DNA of 64,000 bases from Takifugu bimaculatus (Eukaryota; Chordata; Actinopteri; Tetraodontiformes; Tetraodontidae): assembly GCA_004026145.2 (NCBI GenBank), contig CP034984.1, forward strand, positions 1,833,946-1,897,945, given 5' to 3'. The notes below the pieces were generated by a model. The model was not told where the DNA came from. It did not search any database and saw only the letters and a list, made by a program, of their open reading frames with translations. The translations under genes and the position numbers were made by a program. Shown piece after piece: positions 1 through 12,029 of this stretch; positions within the stretch are counted from its first letter, which is position 1, and the number at the start of each line of letters is the position of its first letter.

Positions 1-231
1 CTTCCAATCAGCATGTTTCCTGCTTCTTGTCCCCACTGTGCTGCCAGCTATCCTGTAACTTCTCCACCGCCTTGCAAGCACTCATAATGTCATTTATTCA
101 GCGTAAGCAATGATAAATGAATGAAACAAATTATACCCTTTCCTCCCCCTTTCTTCACTTCAAAGACAGAAGGAAAACCAGTTGGCGTCTCTCAAGAGTT
201 ATTTGTCTGCAGGTGACAATACTGCAAATGT

Positions 232-248
232 TCTCTCTCTCTCTCTCT
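232..248. repeat. (CT)n microsatellite
   Basis: A short uninterrupted CT run. No coding sequence is seen around it (1-4000 is intronic). Confidence 0.85.
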
Positions 249-3200
249 GTCTATGAATAATTTATTCATAAATGTTTATTGTTCAGATTTATTACAACTC
301 TTCTGGATTCTTCAGTCTTGTTGGGTTTGTTTAGAGCGTTAGCCAGTGTGGAGGCAGTCGTCACTCCCTGCATGTGTCTTTAGAGACGCAGTGTAACAGG
401 GTGTAGTTTTGAGTGGAGTAAAAGGAGAAGAGCTGCTGTGTGTTTGCACAGAGCTGCCCTGGGGCACAGGTTCAAGACAGTAACCCAGGATCAATCCCAG
501 TCTGAGAGCTCAGCAAATACAAATCTGGAGAGGCTTCTGGAAAGAAAAATAACTTATGTGTCGGTTGGGTTGTTGGCTGAGAGCTCAAGCATAAAGTGAA
601 AGTGTGTGTGCGAGTGTGTATGTGTGTGTACGTTTGTGCTATACTGTAGCTGTGAGTCTCTATTCAAGTGTATCTTTATTTGAGACAGGGCTTCGCCTCC
701 CTTCTGTAAAACTGTCATCAGACAGCAAACAGTGGATACAGAAAGAGCCTAAACGGCCTTGATTAAATGACAGAACTGTTGCATTTGAAACAGGACTTTT
801 AAAGAAACTCTGAGCAGTCACTGTGCAAATGATTGCAAAGTGCTTTGTTCTGCAGATGAAAGAGACGACGCCCCACTGTGAGCAGCAACCTGCTCTGACG
901 CATCACCATAAGCAACACTTTCAGATTTCTTTTTATTGGCAACTGTGTAAAGTTGCCAGGTTATGTTGAGCCATCGTGCTGAGCCAGTCGCTGACTGTTC
1001 TAAAATAAATACTGATTCACATCTGACTCTTCTTTCTTCCTAAGTGGATGCACGACCCAAGTTAAACATCTGAATTCGAAATGTGAAATCTGAATATGAA
1101 TATGAATTATGAGCTCTTATAATTTCCTCTAATGATTTAATTGACATTTGGTTGAACAATGCAGTCATTGAAATTGAACGTTGCACATTTGAATAAGTGA
1201 TTTAAATTCAGTTTCTCTGATAGACGCCGCTCCTCATTAAAACTAAATCGGGCAAGACTTTCCTGACAGCGTGAAAAGTGCTGGAGTTTTGTTCGGCATC
1301 AAAACATTTTACTCCATTAATTCGCAGTGAAGGATGAGGACACTTAGAGGAATGTGTTTCCCACCAAAACCACCAGCGTTGCGTCTGTACGGTTCAGTGA
1401 TGCTGCAGCGTTTCCGTGCAGGCGCGGATGCAGGTCAAGGTCATGTTGAAAAGGAAAAGGTTGCATCTGAGAGGTAATTTAGCTCTCCCGAAGTAAAAGC
1501 TTCGGCTTTAGCGTTGCGCTCAGGTAAAATCTTTACACGTGTGGAGAACATGTGCAGCAGACAGATAAGAGATGGGCTGGTTCCAATCCCCGTCTGCGTG
1601 TCATTGTGTGCTCGCGTGCGTGCCTCGAACGGTGCATCTGTGTGCACGAAGGCGTGTGGGCGTGTTTGTATTTGGCCCCTGCCATAACGTTGAAGCCAAA
1701 GGCCTGCAACCGTACCATAATCTACAAGAGGGAGAGGAAGAAAAAGATAGAGAGATGGAGCGAGAGAGGGATCCAGAGGGAACCAGTAATCAGGAGACAT
1801 GGCAGCTGCTTGGCTCTCACTTATAATGGATGAGTCCAGGTCTTCCTGCATTCCCTGCGGGCCTCCCTTTGACTCTCCCATCTTTACCCTCTGCTACGCT
1901 CAGGCCAGCAGCCAAACACGTTAGGGATACATGCACGCACACGTGTACTGTCTGCCTCCTAAACATCCTTGTTTATGTAATTCCATTGATCACCTATATG
2001 CTTTGTCTCGTCCCTGGAGCTCCGGTTCTGTGCTGCCTCTCCTGTGGGCTTCGGGTTGTTGTCCTTTTTGTAAATTCCTGCTGTCTGCTTCTGCAGGGCG
2101 ATGCCACGCCCTCCCCAGTCTCCCAGATCATGTGTTTTATCTACTCCCATTTGTCCTTTTACAGGGTCTGTCTGGGGGCAGAAGGAAAAGCCATTTTATA
2201 AAAATATCAATGCAAACCTGATTTCCGCACCCCTCCCTCCGCCGCCGTCCTCAGACTGAGTCGGCAGAAGGGGCACAAAGGCAGGGAGGGGGACAATCAA
2301 TTAATCTGATCAAGCGCTTTAGGAAATGGAGAGCATAAGCGCTCCTGGGGGATGGATATCCATCTCCTTGGGATGATTGAATTACGCACAGAGTGAGAGT
2401 TGGAGAGGAGGGAGGGCTGCAGAAATGAGGTGGTTTGGGTGACTGAGGGAGGGGGGGGGTGCACGTGCTTGAGAAACACAGGAGGTGTGTATGCTTGAGT
2501 GTGAAATATAGAGGCAGACATGAAATTACAGCCAGAGCGAGAGATGAGTTCATGGCCAGAGCGGTTTTGGAGAGGATGCATAACCCAGACTATGGTGCTT
2601 TTCTTGCCATTGAGACACGTAGTATTAAAGTGCATGTTAGTATTTGTGTCACCTAAAATAACTATACAGAAAGCTCCCGGAGCGCAGACCCCTGCCAAAC
2701 AGCTGATTCCCCCACATAATGTGAATTACCCCCATAGTTCAGAATGTACCCTGCCACTTATAACACAATGTTGCGTAACATCGTAGGCTGTCAAGCCCCT
2801 TGGCCTTGATCCTTGGAAGAGCAAAGGTCAAAGTCCCACAAAGATCCGGATTGGAGAAAGTTTCAATAAACACAGATCCATGCTGGTTATCACATGACCT
2901 ATACCATTTTGGCAGTTAGTTTTATGCCCAGCATACACACGCACACGCTTTCTTCTTCAGAAGCCATTGTTTGCATGTTGCTTCATCATGAACTCCACTT
3001 TCTGTTGCACACTTTTGCAGAAAATGGTCTGCCTCTGCTCACCCGTATTTTCCACTCACTGTGAATGATTTTCTTTTATCTGATGCGAGCAGCAGAGCCT
3101 TGTCAGGGAACTTTTGAATAGACAGAATAAAATGGGGTTAACCATGCGTTCTCTCCAGCTCCCTGCCTTTTCTCGCGATCCGTGGCTGCAAGCTGGATAC

Positions 3201-4021
3201 TCTGAGGGGATAGTTCTGTGTCATAAGGTAAAAGATGAAACACAATAAGAAGAGAGAATATGAACAAGCCCCCCTGGGCTTTGTCTGAGTGGAAGGAGAA
3301 GAAAGAGGGAGGGTGTTTAGATTAGAGTAGTGGGGGGAAAAAGCACAAGGCATTTCTCACTGAAAAAAAAAATGAATAGAGAAAAGGGGGGAGGAAGGAT
3401 GTGGAAAGGTAACAACACTGGCTAACCACCAAGGCCCGTATGGCTGATTCCCTGGGGGGAAAGAATTGTGGAAAGACTCCTGGGAAGCAGGCGGATGAGC
3501 TGCGCTGGTGCAATACTGCTGGGGAATACTGCAGGAAGCGGTTGGACTTTGGGAACGGAGGCATCCAGCAGAGAGAGCTTGTCTGCAGATGTGGAACTGC
3601 TGCACCTCCTGCTGCACCTCCTGCTCCCCCAGCCATTATTCATAGTAGAGGAACGCCACACGAAGCTGATGATGGTTGTTTAGCCTGTGGGCCTTCAACC
3701 CTTGCTGCGCTACGACAAGGCAGTTGTAAAAAATGGGAAATGGATCATGGTTGATGACTCTTTTACTTCTGAACATGATAGGAAATGTAAATGCTATAAA
3801 TCTACTAATGACTTGAAGCACTGTTGACAAATGAACATCCCACTTTTGTCAGTATCACCCAGATTGTGTGCAGCTCTTATCCTACCCCAAAAAACAAAAA
3901 AAGAAATTATTCACTTATATCTATTGTATCTGCTCTGAAAGTTTGTTCACCTCTCCATTTTTGACTAGTTTTTGTTTGCTGTCTTTGCTAATAATGACGT
4001 AGCTGCTGTCAGGCAGGACTT

Positions 4022-4120
4022 GATGATGATGAGGATGATGATGATGATGTTGATGATGAGGATGATGATGATGATGAGCAGGAGGATGATGATGATGAGC
4101 AGGAGGATGATGATGATAAT
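4022..4120. repeat. GAT trinucleotide repeat / 21-bp minisatellite
   Basis: This is an imperfect (GAT)n array. Within it a 21-bp unit of GAT x4 followed by gagcaggag occurs twice in tandem (4064-4084 and 4085-4105), and a further GAT x4 run follows. Frames through it give poly-Met/Arg, poly-Asp/Glu or poly-Ser artefacts and are not treated as genes. Confidence 0.9.
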
Positions 4121-4918
4121 GACATACTGGCGGATGCCTCAGCATTGCTCACGGCAGAGAAGTGCCACATTTCCTGTAATAATTCTGACTTCCTGTTTGG
4201 GCCGCTGAGGTCACATCCTGTTGGACGTCCATCTGGCCACCTGCTGAGGCTCCAGCTGCAGCCGCCCACAGCTGGCGCACCAATTGCAGAGCCTTACTGA
4301 AACAAACGCACAACAGCCTTCACCACATTTGTAGAGGACGCGGGACTGCGGCTCCTCGTAGGATGACGGGAAAATCCATGAGTAGCTCCGGGTAGAAGGC
4401 AGAAGAATGTGATGTATGACATCACACCAGAGAGTGGGAATCAGTTTGTGGCGGGGGGGGGGGCAGAGTGGATACCAAATTAGACAGAGACAGAGGACAA
4501 GATAGGAGGGGACATGGCTCATCTGCCAAAGCAACAAATCATGTCAGAATGCAGTACCCGCACTGTCACCCCCTCCCTCCCACAAAATAAGCCAGAGATC
4601 TATTGATTGGCACTCGTATTTGCTAGCGGGCTCCAGCTCAAAATGGAGCCTTTAATTAACTTAATGGACCGGCTGCAGATGTGTGTGAGCCAGTGAGGGA
4701 GGGTTAGAAATAGATATATAGAGGGAGACAGAGAGTGAGGAGCGGTATAAAGCATAAGTGGGGTTAACTGCAGACCACCTCTGCTATCAGTCAGGATGGA
4801 CAGAATTGGAGGGCGGTCTTTTCTGTTCCTCCCGTTCTTTCGCCCTTTGCTCTTTCCTTCACCGGGACCTCACGTGCTGCAGATGGGAACGATGTCGGGC
4901 GGCCGCAGATTTTCAAAG

Positions 4919-4970
4919 GCCAAGTCAAAGTCAAAGTGAACTTTACTGTTATTAAGACGAAATAAACAGC
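4919..4970. mobile_element. Possible retroelement tail fragment
   Basis: The stretch reads caagtcaaagtcaaagtgaa followed by ctttactgttattaagacga. It resembles the AAGTCAAAGTCAACTTTATT-type tail found at many fish retroelement insertions. It is short and the identification rests on that resemblance alone. Confidence 0.25.
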
Positions 4971-5628
4971 AAAGCAAAAGCATTTCTAGAAAGCGAACGC
5001 AGGGGAATCAGGTGTGTTTGCTTTAAGCGGCGTGTGTGAGAGATTGCAGACTTCACGCCAGTCATTCAGTCACTAATAGCTGCTAGAATACCCTGGTAGC
5101 TTTCTCCCCACTGAACGTCTGGGTCTGCATGCTACCGCCTCTCTGTCTCTCCTCCCCGGCTCACCATTCTCATTCCAGTCCACTCATCCGTTCTGTCAAA
5201 GGTTAATTGGTTTGGAAATGATTTGATTCTTTCTGGCCGTTAATGCTGTTATCATGCTTTTGTTAAAAAAAAAAGAAAAGAAATAAAGAAAGAAAATCTA
5301 GCCCCACATGCACTTAAGCCTTATTTAAAAGAAAGGGGGAAGAATCCAATTTAATCTTTTTTTTTCTTCCTCTGGCCTAGGCTTGTCCCCACAAGTCTTT
5401 TCCTTTAAATTATAGCAGAATTTCATTACCTTGAAAGCTTTTCTGCCCCCTCCCTCCTCTCCCCTCTCTGTCGCCAATACTTTGAATAGATCGGGACTAA
5501 TGTCTTTCTTCTAACCTCAAGGTCGGAATATTTGGATCCGTAGAAGTGCTCAAGGGTCTCTGTGATTAATGCACTGTGCAAAGTACCTTGGAAAAATGCC
5601 GTGGCTGATGGCTGCACAGAGGAAGCAG

Positions 5629-5629
<1 letters not shown>

Positions 5630-5679
<50 letters not shown>
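5630..5679. repeat. (CA)n microsatellite
   Basis: About 25 uninterrupted CA units. Minus-strand frames through it give Val-Cys repeats and are artefacts. Confidence 0.97.
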
Positions 5680-5680
<1 letters not shown>

Positions 5681-8600
5681 GTGCGACTCCACCTGCTGAA
5701 GGTGCCTGTAGATGGAGGTGCCCCTGTCAGTGCCCTTGATGTGGATCATGGGAGACATTCATATTCAAATGGGGTTACTCTCTCAGTTCCCCCACTGGTG
5801 CCACCCCACACTTCCAGCCCCTCAGAGCTTTGAGCTTTTCTATCCTCGCCGTGTTACATCTTTACTTACACCGGCTTTCTTGGACACAACCAGGTTATCG
5901 GTTCCCTCAGAGCTGCTTATGGGATGATGGAGCAGATCTCACCAGAGTTGGAAAACTCACACATCGTAGTTCAGGAATTTCTCGGATTTAATTTACTTGA
6001 GGATACCTTATCGGCAAATTAATTAGCTTGCCTCTATGTCTCAGAATGAGATGTTTTCCCCCCACAATCTGGTATCTCCAAGGAAACAGCTGCTGCCTGA
6101 TTTTTACCGAGATCTGGATGTTAATTTTTTTGCTGACACAGCTGCAGAGCCGGTTATAACTGCGCTTTCTCTGTTTCTGTGGCTACCTCACACAGGTCCT
6201 CATACTCCCTGATGTGCATGCAGTCCACGCCCTATTGATTACATACAAGGAGGCCTCTGTATTGAAGCTGTTTGCAGAGCTGCAGACGCTTTCTGCACTT
6301 TGGTTAATTATTTACATTCAGTTCCACAAATCTGATCAATAGTTAATTGAGCCGGCGGAAACCGTCGGGGAGAAAAACACAAACTTTGCAGAACCAAGGG
6401 AGGGAGTCTTCAGACTCACCAGGACTCATTTAAAGTTTCCTTTTTTCTAGTGTACGATTGAACTTGCAGATTGGTGAAATACATACTGTATCGATGTATG
6501 ACAGTGATGCCGTGGTTAATATTCTGGTAGCACGCAAGACTCAACAATATTCTATTAAACATTCTTGTGTTTTTATTTGTTACATAATATTACATTTTAT
6601 GTCGGTCTTATGTAATACTGCTATATTTGTTTTCCTGCACTTTTGTGTGTTTACTTAGCTCAACCTTCAAAATCGTCCTTTATTCTGGAAAATGTGCTTG
6701 CGAACAAAAATATGTGGCCTCTCATGGATACAGAACACTCAGTGAAAACAGTGAAACTGATATAAACAAGTTTCATACAAACAAACTTTCATTATTATTT
6801 ATTTTTATAATAATAATAATAACCTTAGCAATGAGGAATAACAGCTTTAGGGCTGTGTTTACACTGCAGAAAGTGTGGTTTTATGTTATGGCCATGGTTA
6901 AACAAAAGACTTAAAAGAAAATAATTGAGTGGAGACATCAGCAGAAGGTGCGTCAGTGTCATCATAGCAGACAGAAATGCAGCAATTTATTAGAGAGCGG
7001 CACACAAAAGATGTAATATGTGTCGGCAACAGAGATTTGACCATAGATTAGAAGGCCTGACGTCACCTAGGCCCAATACTTCATAATGGAACAACAGAAA
7101 ATAAAATAGTTTCAGTTATCATCAGCTGCAAATTCTGTTGGCTTATAAATAGAGAACATTGTAACATTCTGATGTGTTGTGAATCAGCAGGCCGCCAGTC
7201 ACAGTGGGATTTCACACTCTTCAGTTCTTGGCATCGGCTGTGCTAAAAACTGGGCTGTAACTTTATTATAATCACAAAAACCTGTTCTTCATATAATCAT
7301 ACTGAAGAAAAATAAAGTGCAGATGTAGCTTACCTACATGAAGAGCAAGTGTAGTTGATTCCTGTTCTTACAATGTGCAGAAAATCACTCATTTTGTTCG
7401 AGTTGTTCCTATTTGTTTTCATGTTGCACCTGCATAAATCAAGCAGTCTGACAGATTAATTGATTGACAGAAGTATTATTGCTAACCTGATTTGTGTTGC
7501 AATGAATGCACAAAAACCTGTTATCGACATCCCAAAGGGGAGAGAAGACCCTGTTCCATTTATTTATTGTTATGCTTCCGTGCTGTGCAAATTTGTGTGT
7601 AGTGATTGACTGACAGGAACTAATGAAGGTACTCGGCAGCAGCTACACCGCACTGAGCTAATCGGTGCCACCACACCTCAGGGAATGGACCGTAAACCCA
7701 TAGATCTAACTGTTAACACCGCGGGGCACTTAATGCATCACTAGGAGAAATTTTATTTCAGTGTTTCTGTTCCCGTCGACCATTTTCCTCTGCTCAAACG
7801 CCATTGTTAGCCGACGACGGTGTCAATGGCCAATCTGCTCTGGTGTTCGACCACCACATCTTGTATTGGTTCTGGCGTTTCCTTATCTCCCTCCTGTTTC
7901 CAACTCGTCGCTGATAAGAAAGATGGAGTGGGAGGTGAATGTACGGGGCTGGGGGAAAATCAAGGCAACGTTTAAAAGACTGGTAGCAGAATGGGTGGTT
8001 CCTTTTGGGCCTTTCTATCTGGACTTTAGCTTTCTGTTTTCCTTCTAGCCATACGAGACATTTAGCATTGATGGACTGACACCTTTGTTTCTAATTGTGT
8101 CAGTAAGTAATTCAGGTCATTATCATGACCTGGATGACTGAGAACCTCCACAGACGTCAGTTAGTGATGTATAATCGCAGCTGTGGATCATTTGTGTTCA
8201 GAGATGAGCGGGAGGAGCCGAGCGCTGTGGTGCCCTCACTGGCTAAAAATCTGACTATCAGTCCAACCTGACCCAGCAGTATCGCTAAGGATGACTCCTT
8301 TCATGACGGGCGCCGTGGCTCATCTCGCCTCGCCGAGACAACCTCTGGCTGCAATCTGGGTGTCTTTGTCAGCTTGGAACAGCACAGCCCCGAGAATCGC
8401 TGAGGTGGTGGATTCCCTTCGCTCAATCTTCACCCCTGCCTGCGTCTACCCTAGCATACTCAGATCAGCAGTTTTCACCCCCCTACCCTTTCTATGTCAC
8501 GCAGTCACACTCCAATAGTTTGCGGGCTTTCCCAACACTAAGAGACGGTATTCTAGATCAGTCGCTTACTCCAATTAGCAGCACATACACTTCCCCACAT

Positions 8601-11600
8601 TGACCCGATAACGGGAAAGTGAAGGCAAAAGAAGTTAAGAAGTATCGCCACAAAGAGGAGAATACACACGGAGGTTTGATGAAGCGGTCTTTTAAACGCG
8701 TAAATGGGTGGCAATCCAACAGCTCTTTAGTGTCAGGAGGACCTGTCTCAATTACCCTAATGAGTCAGAGTGACGCTACTTAGGAAGGAAGGGTGTGGGA
8801 GAAGGACCATGCAAGGGGAGATCCGAGAGGGAGGGAGAGAAATGCAGGAAAGTGACTGGATGCCCTGTGAAGTTAAATGGAGCGTGCTGGTTTCCCAATG
8901 AGCCAGTGTTAGCTGACGCTCTGACACACAGTGACCTGCCACTGTGCACATCACTTTCTCATCTGCGCTGTCAGGGAACAGCAGTTAACCCGGGCCCGCC
9001 CCGAACCCTGGCCCCTGCTAAACCAATACATATCCTCAATAAAGATCTAGCGTGGAAAATTGTCACGTCATGATTCGTGGACCTCTGTCTCTCGTCTCAC
9101 CTTGCCTTCTAATCACAGAATTCAGTCATTTACCTTGTGTGACCAGGAAAGTCTTGGTGTTGTTATGTGTAATTCCTGGTCGGAGAAGTCGCTTCCTTCC
9201 ACGTCCGGACCTCAGTAGCATTTTTCATCCGACACCCATTGTCATCTATTTTTTTCTTTGTTTTCCCTTGTTTTTGCAGCAACAGAGATATTGTTGTTCG
9301 ACCACAGTCCTCACTGATCACTGTGTCACCTTTCACTTTCCGCTGTGAGGAAACAACTGGAATCATCCGTCATTCTTTCTGGGCCACTGAGTGAAATATG
9401 TCTCACAGGCCTCAGAAAGCACACGACACACACACCTCTGTCTCGTCTCAATTCGAAATGTCGTTCTTTCCCACTCGCAGCCCTACACACAACATTTAGA
9501 CTTTCCCAGCGTTTTCTCTTAATGGCTCTTTGTGCTTTTACAGAAGGATTAATGATAATCTGTCAGTCTGTGAAAGACAAAGTCTGCTTATAAAATGGCC
9601 CTACTAAAAGCCTCTTCTCTGCTGGCCCCTGCCAGGATGCTCAGCCGATTTCTAAGGAAATAGAAAAAAGTTCAAGATCAGAGATGATTCAGCTCATTGT
9701 AATTAAGTTGGGCTTTGAATTGCAAGGTTGTGCTGGCAGAGATTGGCTTTAGCTACAAAAAAAAGTCAATAGGCGAGAGTGCTGCGTCTCCCTTGTCAGC
9801 CATGACAGAGGACCAATGACCAGCCAAGCTGCCATTTGTCTTCCTGAGTGAGATTTCTAATAACCGTAATGGCTATGGCAATAAATAACTACCAGGCCGT
9901 CAGAGAGAACATAGTGCGGCATTTAAATTTGACAAAGAGCTCTCAACCCCCCCCCCTCCAATGTGAAGATTTTATTCTTAAAACTTGTGACTCATTTCTT
10001 TGAAGAACACTTTAGCGAAAAGCCAATTCAAAGGGTGCAACTCAAGTATATGAAGTCCTATCCGGAAAAAAGAATGCCCTTGGCTGTGCTACGGATCCAA
10101 CGCTAACGGGATATTTAGCAATTTGGATGTTTTAAAATGTAAAATGCATGTTCCATTTCCAGCTCAGCATTTGAATTATGCAGCAGCACACATTAATGCT
10201 CACCTGCGTGCTGGGCTTCCACTTTGGTGAAATAACAAATCAAGGCTGATAGCTGATTGGAATAAGCTGTCGCTTTACCCTTGACCCCATCATCATGTAA
10301 GCTCACATGAGCGGATGTTGTTCCATCCCCCTCCTGTGGAGTTGACTGCGGCTCCTCTGCGGAATGAGCTTGCTCAGTAATTCAAGCAACGGGAGGCAAT
10401 TTCTTCCCGTCCTTCCCGCCAGTAGCGGCAGTTTGCTGGTGGGCAGCCCGTGGAGCCATGCCATCCTGCCATTTGTCAGGCAGGGTGCAATTTCCCAGAA
10501 TGAAGGTGAGAATGGAACTGATGAACAATAGACACTTTAATACCACGCCAGGTAGGACAGGAGTCCCCGCAGTGACGGGTCAGAATCCTACACTCGAGCT
10601 CGTGGCAAATACCACAGCAGTGCGCTCGCAGCCGCCACAAGTGACGCATTTCTCAGTAATGTGGGGGTCTGCTGATTCTGTTAGCAGGTCTGTAGTCTGC
10701 AGATGGAGAGAGGATACTGTGCCTCTGGGAGGGGCTGTCAGGTTCAACCTCGAGCTCTCCAACTTGAAAGATCTGCCTCCTTGTAACAGGTGAGAAATTC
10801 CAGGATTTTTCCATTACCTGCAGTTTCTACAGCAGGTAACCAGAGCAACAGCACACCAGAGCAACATTTTTAAGGCCACATTCTCACATGTGACCGGCCT
10901 GAATACAGGACACAGAAACTGTACAGTGGTTCAAAAAAAGGAAGCTTTTGGTGCGACTAACTTAGAGAGATTGTGTGATTTCAGATCCTTCCATTTCAGA
11001 CAGATGCAGAGGAAAAAAGGCCCGTTTGGGCTGTGCTTCTCCATATGGGGACAATAAGGACCTCTGTTATTTGTAATTTGAAGTCATTATCTATGGATTC
11101 GCAGAGGACGGCCTCATTTGAAGAAAAGCGTCTCTCAGCCTTTCTTCTCTTCATTTCTTTTCAAAAAAGTCTTTGCAGCCTTAAACATAGAGTGCCTGCA
11201 GTTCATTGGAGGTCTTCAATACAGACTGGTGGTGGGATTTCTATTGAGTTTCTTGTAATTTGTCTTTTTCCCACATTTTTTTCACCTTTTATTCTATTTA
11301 TGGGCTTAAAGTCACCAGGTTTTTATGGAAATATGTGATAAAGCAGAGGTAGGACATGGAAGTAATAAAATATCTTTCTCTAATGGAGACATGAAGTCTC
11401 TCTCCACTGCTCAGGTGGCTCAGATGTTTGCAAGTTTGCAGACGTGCACAGTAGACAGTATTGCTGCTGTATGACAGCAGTGGTGAACCTCATGCATACG
11501 AGGGCACACCGCTTTCAAGGCTCTGAGCTGTTAGGGTGCAGGTCTGAGGAATACAAAGGGTTGAAAAGTAAAGGCATTCACTGGATTGAAGCTATAACGA

Positions 11601-11975
11601 TGCACTGTGTGCGACCCCCCAGAGAAGATTGATCAATAAGTCACTGCAATGAAGTGGCACATCGATTACACCAACGGCAGGGCATTTACAGGTTTAATCT
11701 GTATAATGAGCGCAACCTTTTGCTTTCAACCACCTGCTCCTCTCCTGACATGGACCTAACCGTGGCCCGCAGGGACCAAACACAGGAAGGGGGGCAGATA
11801 AGTGTGCCCGCCTGCACGCAGAGTGTGCACGTGTGTGGGAGGAAGGGTGATGTGGTGTGGGTGAGGAGAAAACGTATAGAGAACATTGAGATGGAAAACT
11901 GAAGGAGTAGTGAGGAGTTTATCTCACCTGTGTTAGTGTCGAAGCTGTATGTAGCTACACGCAGGGTTGGACCCT

Positions 11976-12029
11976 CATCATCATCATCACTATCATCGTC
12001 ATCATCACTATCATCATCATCATCATCAG
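11976..12029. repeat. ATC/GAT trinucleotide repeat
   Basis: This is an interrupted (ATC)n array, with ACT and GTC interruptions. On the minus strand it reads as poly-Asp with two Ser, followed by EGPTLRVATYSFDTNT. That frame is bracketed by plausible splice signals and is discussed as a finding. Confidence 0.9.

Noticed and set aside
1441..1881. 146-codon open frame on the - strand
   Set aside because: It has no recognisable motif, and overlapping frames on the + strand are equally open. Chance frame in intron.
3972..4269. Met/Arg-, His- and Ser-rich frames on both strands
   Set aside because: All are translations of the GAT repeat at 4022-4120.
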